Source of the DNA: Bacteroides intestinalis DSM 17393
Lineage (GTDB): Bacteria; Bacteroidota; Bacteroidia; Bacteroidales; Bacteroidaceae
Direction of reading: 5' to 3'
Length of the DNA: 46,646 nt
NCBI RefSeq assembly: GCF_000172175.1
Contig: NZ_ABJL02000003.1
Location: 1-46,646 of the forward strand
Positions 34,126-42,181 of the stretch are shown one piece after another; the first letter of the stretch is position 1; each line of letters opens with the position of its first letter. A program made the translations under genes and the position numbers. Under the pieces are notes generated by a model that saw only the letters and a program-made list of their open reading frames with translations, made no database searches and was not told where the DNA came from.

Positions 34126-35751
34126 TCAGTTACAAGATTCCTCCTTTTGCCTTGTCAGTACACATTCCGGATGTTTCAACTTCCATTTATGTGGAAGTAG
34201 ATTCAAAAGTTCTTCTTGGGTTGCCTTCTTGTGATAAGGCATTTGTGCGATAACATCGTTCAGGTATACTCTGGGATTTACCTCGTGCGCCTTACATGTG
34301 GCCAGCAGAGAACATATGACAGACATATTAACCGTAGCTTCGTGATTACCACAGAAGAGAAAATTTTTTCTGCTCAGAGTGATGGGGCGTTGGACGTTTT
34401 CCGCCAGATTGTTATCCCAGTACAGGCGACCATCGTCCAGGCATCTTATAATATTATCCCATTTGGTATAGGCATATGTAATGGCCTTGCCTGTCAAAGA
34501 ACCTGGACTGTATTTAATCCCTTCTGTCTCCATCCATACCTTCATTGCCTCCATGATTGGCCGGGCCAGCTCCTGACGCTTCTGTCTGCGCTCATCATAT
34601 GACAGGCCGGCTTCGTCACACTGACGTTCTATTTTATAGATATGCTGTATCTGAGTCAGTGCATGTTGGGCCATCTCCCTGTTTTCATCCAAAGCCTGCT
34701 CAAAATGACGACGTATATGCACCAGACAGTTGAGCAGCCGCACGTCGGGGTTGGCCTTGAAGGCTGTTTCATAACCTGCAAAACCGTCACATTGAAGATA
34801 TCCCTTGAAGTTATATTGATTTGCCAGGGATTCGATGACCGCTCCGGCCCGTGAGCCTCCGTCGTAATGAAAGATGACCAGTCTCTCCATGACTGATCTT
34901 ACCATCCAGAGATATTCCTTGTCGGCCTTGTGCTTTTCCCTGTTGATGACCGGAACTGTAGTCTCGTCCACCTGTACATAATCACAGGAGAAGACTTCAC
35001 GTTTGAGTTCTTCATACAGAGGCTTAAGCAATTCTACGGTTTTCTTGAACCAGCCGTCCAGTGTACTTTCGGTCAGACCTTTCATTCCAAGATGGCGGTA
35101 TTGCTGTATCTGACGGTAGAACGGGACATGATATTCATACTTCTGAAGCAATATTTCGGCAAGCAGGCTGGTGTCAGCGATGCACTTGTCGACCGGCATT
35201 AGCGGCATGGGAGCTATCTCTACGCCTTTCTGTCCGGCCGGAGGAAGCAGGGTACTATCCTTGAGAGCATATTTGGGACGGATGATCACCTTGACGTAAA
35301 GCATTCCCGGCTTGTGCTTGACGACTTTTGTTATCTCTTCGCCTATTCTACGGTATAAAGACAAGTCTACGCCTTTCGGTTCTATTGTATCGGTCTCCAA
35401 TACGGGCAAGTCCTCTATCATTTTGCGGTTCTGGCGATTTCGTTTTACGTCTTCCACCGATTCCTTCTCAATCTTTTCCACAGCCTCGTCCCGCTTTTCT
35501 TCCGCCTGCTGCCGGAGTCCGGAAAACTCGTCGGCAAAGAGATCTGGCATATTAGGATCATATACGCGAAGTTTCTCCGATTTACGACCAAAGAGCTGAC
35601 GGTTCAGCCATGCGACCTGAGCCGTCAACTCCCTGATACGTTCCTGCAGATTTTTTATCTGTTCGGATTGATTCTTATTAGTAGTAGACAATGAGGCTAT
35701 AGAGGCATTCAGCCCTTCTATCGTCTTGAGTAAAATTTCTTTTTCTTCCAT
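34126..35751 (-). CDS. tnpC: IS66 transposase TnpC
   Basis: The 541-aa protein has an N-terminal coiled-coil leucine-zipper region, the LNRQLFGRKSEKLR segment, a zinc-binding-like stretch, and the DDE_Tnp_IS66 domain with SCDYVQVDETTVPVI, LQCDGFAGYETAF and DNNLAENVQRPITLSRKNFLFCGNHEA. Full length with no frameshift, so the element should be active. Confidence 0.95.
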   Translation of the reverse strand: MEEKEILLKTIEGLNASIASLSTTNKNQSEQIKNLQERIRELTAQVAWLNRQLFGRKSEKLRVYDPNMPDLFADEFSGLRQQAEEKRDEAVEKIEKESVEDVKRNRQNRKMIEDLPVLETDTIEPKGVDLSLYRRIGEEITKVVKHKPGMLYVKVIIRPKYALKDSTLLPPAGQKGVEIAPMPLMPVDKCIADTSLLAEILLQKYEYHVPFYRQIQQYRHLGMKGLTESTLDGWFKKTVELLKPLYEELKREVFSCDYVQVDETTVPVINREKHKADKEYLWMVRSVMERLVIFHYDGGSRAGAVIESLANQYNFKGYLQCDGFAGYETAFKANPDVRLLNCLVHIRRHFEQALDENREMAQHALTQIQHIYKIERQCDEAGLSYDERRQKRQELARPIMEAMKVWMETEGIKYSPGSLTGKAITYAYTKWDNIIRCLDDGRLYWDNNLAENVQRPITLSRKNFLFCGNHEATVNMSVICSLLATCKAHEVNPRVYLNDVIAQMPYHKKATQEELLNLLPHKWKLKHPECVLTRQKEESCN

Positions 35752-35838
35752 TGTCTATACTTCTTTTAATGATGTAAATATACTAATTAACAGTGAATTA
35801 TGCAACAATATCCAAAGTTTACTCACACAAAAAACATA

Positions 35839-36207
35839 TTATACATGGTATTCCTTACGTTCGGCTCTTAACCGCCGGAGCCTCTGTTCCGGGTTTTCCT
35901 GTATGCCTTCAACCATCATCACCAGGTCGCGCCATTCCATAGGATAGCTGTTTGATTTGGGATCATACTCCGGCAGCTTGAAGTGACCGGCCTCCAGACG
36001 TTTTACATACATTACCATACCTCCGTCTTCGGCATGAAGCAGTTTCATGAGCCTGCGGCTGGAACCGATGAAGATGAAGACATCACCGTTCCTCACTTCA
36101 CTGTTCATCTTCTCATGTACCACTCCGCATAGCGAACTGATACCTTTGCGCATATCTGTCCTGCCAGGACACAGGAAGTAGCGCATCGTGTCGTTCAGGT
36201 TAAACAT
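35839..36207 (-). CDS. tnpB: IS66 accessory protein TnpB (Orf2)
   Basis: This 122-aa protein has the TnpB hallmarks MRYFLCPGRTDMRKGISSLCGVV, DVFIFIGSSRRLMKLLHAEDGGMVMYVKRLEAGHF. It starts within the end of tnpA (8-bp overlap) and precedes tnpC. Confidence 0.95.
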   Translation of the reverse strand: MFNLNDTMRYFLCPGRTDMRKGISSLCGVVHEKMNSEVRNGDVFIFIGSSRRLMKLLHAEDGGMVMYVKRLEAGHFKLPEYDPKSNSYPMEWRDLVMMVEGIQENPEQRLRRLRAERKEYHV

Positions 36208-36523
36208 GGCCGCCTCGAAGACTTTGGGTCAATAATTCCATCAGTATCTCTTCAGAACCGTTCCCGAAGTGGGCACGAAGGCCATTAGGAAACAGCAGTG
36301 CAACACCATGCGGCAATTGTTCTTCTTGGGAAGACTCCGTAAATGCCTGTTTAAAACTGATAGGAGTCAACTCGTGTTTGATACTGCTCCTGTCAACGGA
36401 ACATTTTCTACGCCAGTAGTGATAGGTTGAATAACTTACACCTATCTGTTGAAGGTACGACTTCAACGGCAGCTCGCTTTGTTGCACCTGCAATTCTAAT
36501 TCTTCAAATTCTTGTCTGTTCAT
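36200..36523 (-). CDS. tnpA: IS66 accessory protein TnpA
   Basis: The 107-aa protein has an N-terminal helix-turn-helix-like part (LKSYLQQIGVSYSTYHYWRRKC) and a C-terminal GVALLFPNGLRAHFGNGSEEILMELL segment typical of IS66 TnpA in Bacteroidota. First gene of the element. Confidence 0.92.
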   Translation of the reverse strand: MNRQEFEELELQVQQSELPLKSYLQQIGVSYSTYHYWRRKCSVDRSSIKHELTPISFKQAFTESSQEEQLPHGVALLFPNGLRAHFGNGSEEILMELLTQSLRGGHV

Positions 36524-36608
36524 AATAATTGAGGTTTGATTGTATTCACTGCCGCAAAGCTACAACCAAACCTCAAAGTGTAAAAGGTGCATTTCTTCGA
36601 ATGCTTAC

Positions 36609-36616
36609 CTTAATGA
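36609..36616 (+). repeat. 8-bp target-site duplication, right copy
   Basis: CTTAATGA lies immediately outside the right IS66 end. Joining both flanks at one copy restores the oxoamine synthase reading frame to a stop at 36642-36644. Confidence 0.92.
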
Positions 36617-36646
36617 TATAAATAAGAACATAAAAATAAAATAATA

Positions 36647-37369
36647 ATGAAAGAAAGGAGAAAGCGAAGAAGTGCCAAAGACATAAAGGAAAGCATTATT
36701 AATGCGGCAACCCATTTAATTGAAACTGAAGGATTTTCTAATCTAACAGTTACAGGTATTATGCGACAAGCTGAAATTGAGCCTGTACAATTCTATAACA
36801 GATATGATGATTTGAATAAGTTCATTGACGAGTATGTAAAAAAATACGACTATTGGTTTAGCGATATTGTAAAATCACAAAAACAATCTAGTAACGATAA
36901 AGCACTATATATGAACATTCTTGTAGGTTTATTTCAATCTTTATCAGAAAATAAAATCATGCAAGAACTTCTAAAATGGGAACTAGCTAATAACAATGAA
37001 ACTAGTCAACGTACCGCTCAACTACGGGAATTGCACACGTTACCTTTATGCCAAAAATTCTCAAACATATTCTCCAATACAGATATTGACATTGTAACTA
37101 TATCTGCACTAATAATAGGAGGAATATATTATCTTATTTTGCATGATAAACTTTCAACTTTCAGTGGAATAGACTTAAAAAAAGAATCTGACAAACAAAA
37201 AGTTATTAAGGCTATAAGCAAATTGTCAGACATTTTATTTACGTTTATACCTTCTTCTATTACTAAAGAAAATATTGATATTATAATAAAAATGAGAGAA
37301 GATAATATTCCTGTAGAAAAAATAGCATATTATACAGGAATCCCTAAAGAAATTATTGTTTCTATCTAA
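36647..37369 (+). CDS. TetR-family transcriptional regulator
   Basis: The 240-aa protein has an N-terminal TetR HTH (about 8-55, KDIKESIINAATHLIETEGFSNLTVTGIMRQAEIEPVQFYNRY) and a helical ligand-binding region. An extra C-terminal segment (IDIIIKMREDNIPVEKIAYYTGIPKEIIVSI) looks like a second small HTH. Before the IS66 insertion it followed the oxoamine synthase gene with a 2-bp gap. It now probably depends on transcription from the element or a weak local promoter, so control of the divergent cargo region may be changed. Confidence 0.85.
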   Translation: MKERRKRRSAKDIKESIINAATHLIETEGFSNLTVTGIMRQAEIEPVQFYNRYDDLNKFIDEYVKKYDYWFSDIVKSQKQSSNDKALYMNILVGLFQSLSENKIMQELLKWELANNNETSQRTAQLRELHTLPLCQKFSNIFSNTDIDIVTISALIIGGIYYLILHDKLSTFSGIDLKKESDKQKVIKAISKLSDILFTFIPSSITKENIDIIIKMREDNIPVEKIAYYTGIPKEIIVSI

Positions 37370-37374
37370 AATAT

Positions 37375-37405
37375 CCGTCCAATGAGGAAAAACCCATTGG
37401 ACGGG
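37375..37405 (+). terminator. Hairpin after the TetR gene
   Basis: CCGTCCAATG pairs perfectly with CATTGGACGG around AGGAAAAACC, followed by GTCTAT. The U-tract is weak, but it sits between convergent genes. Confidence 0.65.
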
Positions 37406-37457
37406 TCTATAGCCTAACCAAAAATCTTTTGTTTCACAAAACGACCCTTTTTCTGTA

Positions 37458-37892
37458 CTAAAGAAAACGGTTCTTTTTTTGCTTAATCAAAGAACTTATG
37501 TCGCTACGGTGTTTAGTTAACCAATCTTCCAAAATAAACGAAACTAAAGATGAAATAGGTATTTTGGCTTTAGCTTTGAGCAACCCAAACACCTCTTTTA
37601 CATCTGTATCAACATATAGAACTTCCTTGCAATTATAATTTTTTCCTTTAATGTACTCTAATAAGTCCGTCAAATCCATTTCACTAGAGCCATTAAAATT
37701 AAAAACTTCCGAAGAAGTTGTTTCCATTTCTACATGAAGTGGTTCTTTCTCCTCTTCAACTTCATATTTAGCTTCTTGAATAGGAGTTTCATTTATACTA
37801 CTCCCATGCAATTCTTCACCTCTTATCATTTTAGCTATTTCCAGAACACTAGAAATACCTTCATTTTGCTTTTTCCTTAATTTATCAGCCAT
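37458..37892 (-). CDS. ParA partner protein (DUF3408-like, putative ribbon-helix-helix)
   Basis: The protein is 144 aa from the ATG of MADKLRKKQNEG; a TTG two codons earlier is unlikely. A basic N-terminus and an acidic disordered middle lead to a C-terminal domain (EVLYVDTDVKEVFGLLKAKAKIPISSLVSFILEDWLTKHRSDISSLI) with a strand followed by two helices, as in ribbon-helix-helix proteins and the DUF3408/TraB type. It is encoded right after ParA (58-bp gap). It may bind the plasmid centromere or oriT region. Confidence 0.7.
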   Translation of the reverse strand: MADKLRKKQNEGISSVLEIAKMIRGEELHGSSINETPIQEAKYEVEEEKEPLHVEMETTSSEVFNFNGSSEMDLTDLLEYIKGKNYNCKEVLYVDTDVKEVFGLLKAKAKIPISSLVSFILEDWLTKHRSDISSLIKQKKNRFL

Positions 37893-37950
37893 GTGCAAAT
37901 ATATACAATAAATGAATAACTTTATAACAAATATCTATTAAAAGAATATT

Positions 37951-38574
37951 TTATTTTATTGCTCCTTCTTGAATGATATAATCATAAGCATTCTTCACCT
38001 TATCAATACACTCATTACTAATTGCTAATGTATTTATACGTTCCATAGCAACAGAAGCTGGTATTTCATCTGTAACAAAACCAACTTGCTTAAGAATATC
38101 AACTACCTGTTCTTTTGTTTCATATCTTACCGCAGTTCTCATATTGTTAGGTAAAAAGAATATTTTAGCTTTTACATTTAAATACTGTAACACTTGGATA
38201 AAAAAACCTGTACTATCCATTGTAAATTTATCGTATTTAAATGGGCATATTATTATATCCGCAGCTTTAAGAATAGTTCCCAGAGCATCATCATCAATCT
38301 TACCAGGCAAATCTATTAATAGATTTCCTTGCTCAACCTTAGTAAAATCACTAATAATTTTAGCAACATTAGATATATCGGTTTGTATAACCTCATATTT
38401 AGGTTCATTATCATAGGTCGCAATATCTTCTTTTCTTCTATCCGATAATGAACGCTGAAAATCTAAATCCAATACTAGAACTTCTTTTCCTTTTTCTACT
38501 AGATAGTTGGCAAATTGTATGCAATTAGTCGTTTTACCACAACCGCCTTTCTGATTCCCAAATAATATTATCAT
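37951..38574 (-). CDS. parA: ParA-family ATPase
   Basis: The 207-aa protein has a deviant Walker A KGGCGKTT at residues 9-16, LVLDLDFQRSLS and NLLIDLPGK. It is short like the ParA/TraA ATPases of Bacteroides mobile elements and small Ib-type partition ATPases. With its partner it either segregates the plasmid or positions the relaxosome. It follows the relaxase gene by 16 bp, which leaves both options open. Confidence 0.9.
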   Translation of the reverse strand: MIILFGNQKGGCGKTTNCIQFANYLVEKGKEVLVLDLDFQRSLSDRRKEDIATYDNEPKYEVIQTDISNVAKIISDFTKVEQGNLLIDLPGKIDDDALGTILKAADIIICPFKYDKFTMDSTGFFIQVLQYLNVKAKIFFLPNNMRTAVRYETKEQVVDILKQVGFVTDEIPASVAMERINTLAISNECIDKVKNAYDYIIQEGAIK

Positions 38575-38590
38575 ATCTTACTTATATTTA

Positions 38591-40153
38591 TTAATTTTGT
38601 TGCTGTCCTCTTTTCTTTTTCCTATTAGGAGATTTATCTTGCTGTACATTTATATGCTGGCTAAGAATATCACAAATAGCATCAATCAGATTAAATCCCC
38701 TTGCCAGTTCTGAATCTTGTTCAACATTTATTCTTTCCATCTTATCAAGAGTAACTAGAGTAATCCTATCTTTACTATAGCCATCTTTTATAATATTGAT
38801 TCCTAAATCATCAGTACTTACGATTACTTTATTCTTTTTATCTATTAGATAAACTAAATTATCATCTTCAACAAAAAGAATTCCTTTTTCTCTTAATGTA
38901 GAATGTAAATCTGAACTATGAGCCAAATAACTATTTATCATATCAGTATAGACAGTATTTTTTTTATCCATATGCTCTTGAATCAAAATATCATCTTTTT
39001 TCACATGATAAATTCTACTTAACAACTCGGCTTCTTTAAGTGTAGCAACATTAAATTTATTTGCTTCATACACTCTGCTATTATATCTAAGTTCTTTCAA
39101 CAGTTTTTTATCAAGAACCAATAAAGCCTTATCATCACCATTTATAAATATTGTGCCATTCATTGAAAACCTATAACCGTAATCTAACATTAATTTCTTG
39201 AAACTATCCATTGTATATTTTGTTCCATCTTTCAAAAGAAGATTAATTATACTATTACAGTGTTCAACTTTTGCTTGTTTATTAGGCTCTACTAAAAGTT
39301 CCTTCAAATCCATAACTTCCCCACCTTTCAAAACTCTCTTATTTCTATAATCAATTAATGTATATCCATAAGGTTTAGTATGTCCTTTTCCTGTATGAAA
39401 GACTAAATTTATACCAAACTTATCTTTCATCAAAGTTTGAAGTTCTGTATAGGAAAGTCCTTGCTTATATTTAAATAAAAGAGCTGTTATCTGTTTTCTT
39501 CTTTCTTCATCAGGTGTATATTGTTTAGCTTTATCTTTTATCTGCTCTAATTGAATTGAAGCGTGCTTTTCACCACCCTTATACAAAATTAATAATCCAT
39601 CCTTTTCTCTTAATTTCCATCCTGATTGTTCAAGTAACAACTTATATTGCTGCACTGTAGAAAAAGAAAACTCCATGTATTTTGAAATATCATCTTTAGC
39701 CTTCAAAGCTAAATCAACATTCATTATTTGATTTATGACTTTCTGTGAGCGCACAGCTTCCATATTATCTTTTACCTTCTGTCCGTTCTTCTGTACTCGT
39801 GTAGAAACAATATGTACATGATTATTTTCTGTATCAGAATGAAAATATATCATATAAGGATTATTTCCATAACCCATTTTATTTATATATTGCAAAGCTA
39901 CATTTTTCAAATCCTCTGCCGAATATTCACGCCCCTTACATGAAATCACTACATGAAATTGTTTTGCCTTGACCGCTGGATTAGTCCTACAGACAGATTC
40001 CATATAAGCTATATAATCCGACTTCTTCAAATTATCTGGATTCATAGCAAAATTTTCTGCAACAAGAAGTTCACTCTTGCCTTCCTCATTCTTTCGCTCA
40101 TTATAATCAATACCAGCGAAAGAAGTTGCCGCTTTTAAAACTACTACTACCAT
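38591..40153 (-). CDS. Relaxase (mobilisation nuclease)
   Basis: The protein is 520 aa from the ATG of MVVVVLKAATSFAGIDYNERKN, which fits other Bacteroides relaxases; a 19-residue upstream extension lacks the family start. The His-hydrophobic-His motif NNHVHIVSTRV lies at about 112-114, after MIYFHSD, and supplies the metal ligands. The nicking Tyr is presumably in the N-terminal IDYNE. The C-terminal half (from about 200) is a helical and beta region without clear similarity. It nicks oriT (candidate at 40966-41044). Repeat copy E separates it from the mobC-like gene with which it normally forms a pair. Confidence 0.88.
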   Translation of the reverse strand: MVVVVLKAATSFAGIDYNERKNEEGKSELLVAENFAMNPDNLKKSDYIAYMESVCRTNPAVKAKQFHVVISCKGREYSAEDLKNVALQYINKMGYGNNPYMIYFHSDTENNHVHIVSTRVQKNGQKVKDNMEAVRSQKVINQIMNVDLALKAKDDISKYMEFSFSTVQQYKLLLEQSGWKLREKDGLLILYKGGEKHASIQLEQIKDKAKQYTPDEERRKQITALLFKYKQGLSYTELQTLMKDKFGINLVFHTGKGHTKPYGYTLIDYRNKRVLKGGEVMDLKELLVEPNKQAKVEHCNSIINLLLKDGTKYTMDSFKKLMLDYGYRFSMNGTIFINGDDKALLVLDKKLLKELRYNSRVYEANKFNVATLKEAELLSRIYHVKKDDILIQEHMDKKNTVYTDMINSYLAHSSDLHSTLREKGILFVEDDNLVYLIDKKNKVIVSTDDLGINIIKDGYSKDRITLVTLDKMERINVEQDSELARGFNLIDAICDILSQHINVQQDKSPNRKKKRGQQQN

Positions 40154-40171
40154 ATTTATAACTTCACACCG

Positions 40172-40179
40172 CAAATATA
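40172..40179 (-). promoter_or_regulatory. Possible relaxase promoter -7 element
   Basis: TATATTTG on the minus strand, 19 bp before the chosen relaxase start. No TTTG occurs at 19-21 bp upstream, so support is partial. It would give the relaxase its own transcript despite repeat copy E. Confidence 0.4.
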
Positions 40180-40275
40180 CAAACAAATATTCAATAAAAG
40201 AATATTTCAATATAATTTATTCATACAATAAATATACAAATATTATATATTCATATATTATTTATATATATAATA

Positions 40276-40527
40276 TTTTCCCCTAAAGTTTTTGGTATCA
40301 TAATAATGTTTTCTCTTCGTCCATGCCGGGCAGAACCCGGAAAAGTACGGTATCAAATACCTTCCCGGTTTCTCTCCAGTGCAGGCAGAAAAGGTATCAA
40401 TTAGATGCAATCCTTTTGCCGATGGGCGGTAGTTCCTGAATGGTGTCGGTGTCTTTTCTTTTATGATGCAGCCGTTTTCCTGTATTCAGGTATAGAGAGA
40501 AACGACACAAGGAACTTTAGGGAAAAG
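40276..40527 (+). repeat. GGTATCA-unit repeat, copy E (first block only)
   Basis: This copy has TTTTCCCCTAAAGTT at the left end and AACTTTAGGGAAAAG at the right, enclosing the 55-44-55 unit series. Runs of alternating A and T like the middle of copy A flank it on both sides (40240-40275 and 40556-40590). It lies inside the mobilisation locus. The 375-bp gene-free gap 40211-40586 holds nothing else. Confidence 0.85.
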
Positions 40528-40586
40528 AAATAGTAACGCTGTCTTTATCACTAAAATTATATATATAAATATTATATATACATATA

Positions 40587-40943
40587 TTATTTGATTGACA
40601 TCAACTTACGCCAAGTAACATTCAATTTATCTTGCATAATTACATAGTCTGCCATTTTCTTTTCTACCTCATTAAGAACCTCTTGATTAACTTCTTCCTT
40701 ATGAATATTTACATACCTAGCCAACTGATTTATATTATTTCCTATACGTTTCATTTCCAAACAAATTTCATCCATCGAACGAATAAATTCTTTAGGGTCA
40801 ATAAGACCAACTCCTTTCCTAAAGACTCTCTGTCTAAAATAATCTGACATACATTTGCTAGATTTAGAAGCTTTAGTTAGTTCTTCATATTCTAAATTCG
40901 TTAAGCGAACTTTCACTATTCTATCTCTTTTATTTGCTTTCAT
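40587..40943 (-). CDS. MobC-like relaxosome accessory protein
   Basis: The 118-aa protein has the plasmid mobilisation MobC/MobA-accessory pattern: KRDRIVKVRLTNLEYEELTKASKSSKCMSDYFRQRVFRKG (ribbon-helix-helix), then EMKRIGNNINQLARYVN and a helical tail. Such proteins bind oriT and help the relaxase. The candidate oriT is immediately upstream. Confidence 0.9.
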   Translation of the reverse strand: MKANKRDRIVKVRLTNLEYEELTKASKSSKCMSDYFRQRVFRKGVGLIDPKEFIRSMDEICLEMKRIGNNINQLARYVNIHKEEVNQEVLNEVEKKMADYVIMQDKLNVTWRKLMSIK

Positions 40944-40965
40944 ACTATGATACTAAATAATATAT

Positions 40966-41044
40966 GCCCCCAAGTTGCGAGGGGGCTAAACTCCTGATTT
41001 ATCAGGCAAGATTTGGTTTTTGTGTCCACAAAAACACATCTTGC
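40966..41044. promoter_or_regulatory. Probable origin of transfer (oriT)
   Basis: Three strong inverted repeats follow each other in 79 bp: GCCCCC/GGGGGC (40966-40986), CCTGAT-TT-ATCAGG (40993-41006), and GCAAGAT/ATCTTGC (41006-41044) enclosing GTTTTTGTG-TC-CACAAAAAC. It lies just upstream of the mobC-like gene, within its leader. This is the usual place and structure of oriT for such relaxases. The nick position is not identified. Confidence 0.7.
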
Positions 41045-41062
41045 TATTAATTTCTACAAACG

Positions 41063-41094
41063 CAAATATATAAATTACTAAACACCCTCCCAAA
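41063..41094 (-). promoter_or_regulatory. Promoter of the mobC-like gene
   Basis: On the minus strand TTTG is followed by exactly 20 bp and TATATTTG. Transcription would run through oriT into the mobC-like gene. Confidence 0.75.
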
Positions 41095-41119
41095 CAAAAG
41101 GGAAAAAAATACAATTAGA

Positions 41120-41625
41120 TAAGTTTTTTTGGTATCATAATAATGTTCTCTTATCGTCCATGCCGGGCAGAACCCGGAAAAGTACGGTATCAAATACCTT
41201 CCCGGTTTCTCTCCAGTGCAGGCAGAAAAGGTATCAATTAGATGCAATCCTTTTACCGATGGGCGGTAGTTCCTGAATGGTGTCGGTGTCTTTTCTTTTA
41301 TGATGCAGCCGTTTTCCTGTATTCAAGTATAGAGAGAAACGACACAAGGAACTTTAGGGAAAAGAAGATTTTTCGTGTGGCTCTTTCTGGAACTCTGGAA
41401 GTGAAGCGTGTTAATCACATATTATATATTGTTTGTTTATATATTATATATTCACATATTATTTATATATATAATATTGTATTTTGTTCCTGTTCTTTTT
41501 CCCTAATGTTTTATGGTATCAATTTTTTGCGTCCGGCTTCCGGCTGCTTTTTGTATTTGGTATCAAAAGGTCGTTCTACAGGGTGTGCCAGGAATGATAA
41601 TTCGGTATCAATTTCTTTCCCTACA
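41120..41625 (+). repeat. GGTATCA-unit repeat, copy C (one unit missing)
   Basis: Heptamer starts at 41131, 41186, 41230, 41285 (GGTGTCT), 41515, 41559 and 41604 reproduce the spacing of copy A exactly (55, 44, 55, 230, 44, 45). The last 55-bp unit is missing: the sequence passes directly from GGTATCA of one unit to the ATTTCTTTCCCTA end. The left inverted end is truncated. Confidence 0.85.
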
Positions 41626-41642
41626 GTATATCAAAAAAGCAT

Positions 41643-41829
41643 AGGGACAAAAACCCAACTTTTTAAAATATGTTTTTTTTAGATAGGGACAAAAACCCAA
41701 CTTTTTAAAATATGTTTTTTTTAGATAGGGACAAAAACCCAACTTTTTAAAATATGTTTTTTTTAGATAGGGACAAAAACCCAACTTTTTAAAATATGTT
41801 TTTTTTAGATAGGGACAAAAACCCAACTT
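41643..41829 (+). repeat. Iteron array 1 (five iterons, 42-bp period)
   Basis: AGGGACAAAAACCCAACTT occurs at 41643, 41685, 41727, 41769 and 41811. The 23-bp spacers are also identical (TTTAAAATATG then T-rich). The 42-bp period is four helical turns. These are Rep binding sites or a copy-control locus. Confidence 0.95.
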
Positions 41830-42064
41830 TTGATTGATTATTTGTATCATATAGTGTCTTTTTTTGTTAATAGATGTTCTTTTCCCTAAAGTTTGTGTTA
41901 AGATTATGAGAAAAGTTCCTTTTTTATGGGTTTATGTAATAAGAAAAGTTCCTTTTTTGTGTGTTGGTATGATTATCAGGTTTTTTTTTATCAGCTAGTG
42001 ATGGTAGTACCCTTAAAAATGAAAGGGTAACTATCTGAAAAACAACAGATAATTGTAAAAAATC
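41830..42064. promoter_or_regulatory. Probable origin of replication core (oriV)
   Basis: This is the gene-free AT-rich stretch between the two iteron arrays. It contains a 17-bp direct repeat beginning AGAAAAGTTCC at 41909 and 41942 (33 bp apart), T-tracts, and two hairpins, ACCCTT/AAGGGT (42009-42028) and TATCTG/CAGATA (42032-42051). No convincing DnaA box was seen. Melting here next to Rep-bound iterons is the likely start of replication. Confidence 0.65.
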
Positions 42065-42181
42065 AGGGACAAAAACCCAACTTCTTAGGGACAAAAACCC
42101 AACTTCTTAGGGACAAAAACCCAACTTCTTAGGGACAAAAACCCAACTTTTAGACCCCTCCTAGGGACAAAAACCCAACTT
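42065..42181 (+). repeat. Iteron array 2 (five iterons, 22-bp period)
   Basis: The same 19-bp iteron occurs at 42065, 42087, 42109, 42131 (22-bp period, two helical turns) and 42163 (32 bp, three turns, after TAGACCCCTCCT). The last iteron ends at the base next to the rep stop codon. Confidence 0.95.

Larger units (their letters stand above)
34008..36608 (-). mobile_element. IS66-family insertion sequence, complete (2601 bp)
   Basis: The ends GTAAGTATTCGG (34008) and, inverted, GTAAGCATTCGA (36608) are imperfect terminal inverted repeats. The 8-bp target duplication CTTAATGA is at 34000-34007 and 36609-36616, as expected for IS66. It carries tnpA, tnpB and tnpC, all intact. It is visibly richer in G+C than the surroundings, so it came from another genome. 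It split a two-gene operon (oxoamine synthase and TetR). Confidence 0.95.

Noticed and set aside
34193..34602. Rightward frames opposite the IS66 transposase
   Set aside because: They are antisense shadows of tnpC in GC-richer DNA, which leaves long open frames by chance.
41608..41850. Leftward open frame with 14-residue repeats (LGFCPYLKKTYFKK)
   Set aside because: It is the translation of the 42-bp iterons (42 is a multiple of 3), with no ribosome binding site. The DNA repeats explain it fully.
41643..42181. CRISPR array
   Set aside because: Repeats of constant unit exist, but the spacers are identical or absent, and no cas genes are near. The 19-bp repeats beside a Rep_3 gene are iterons.
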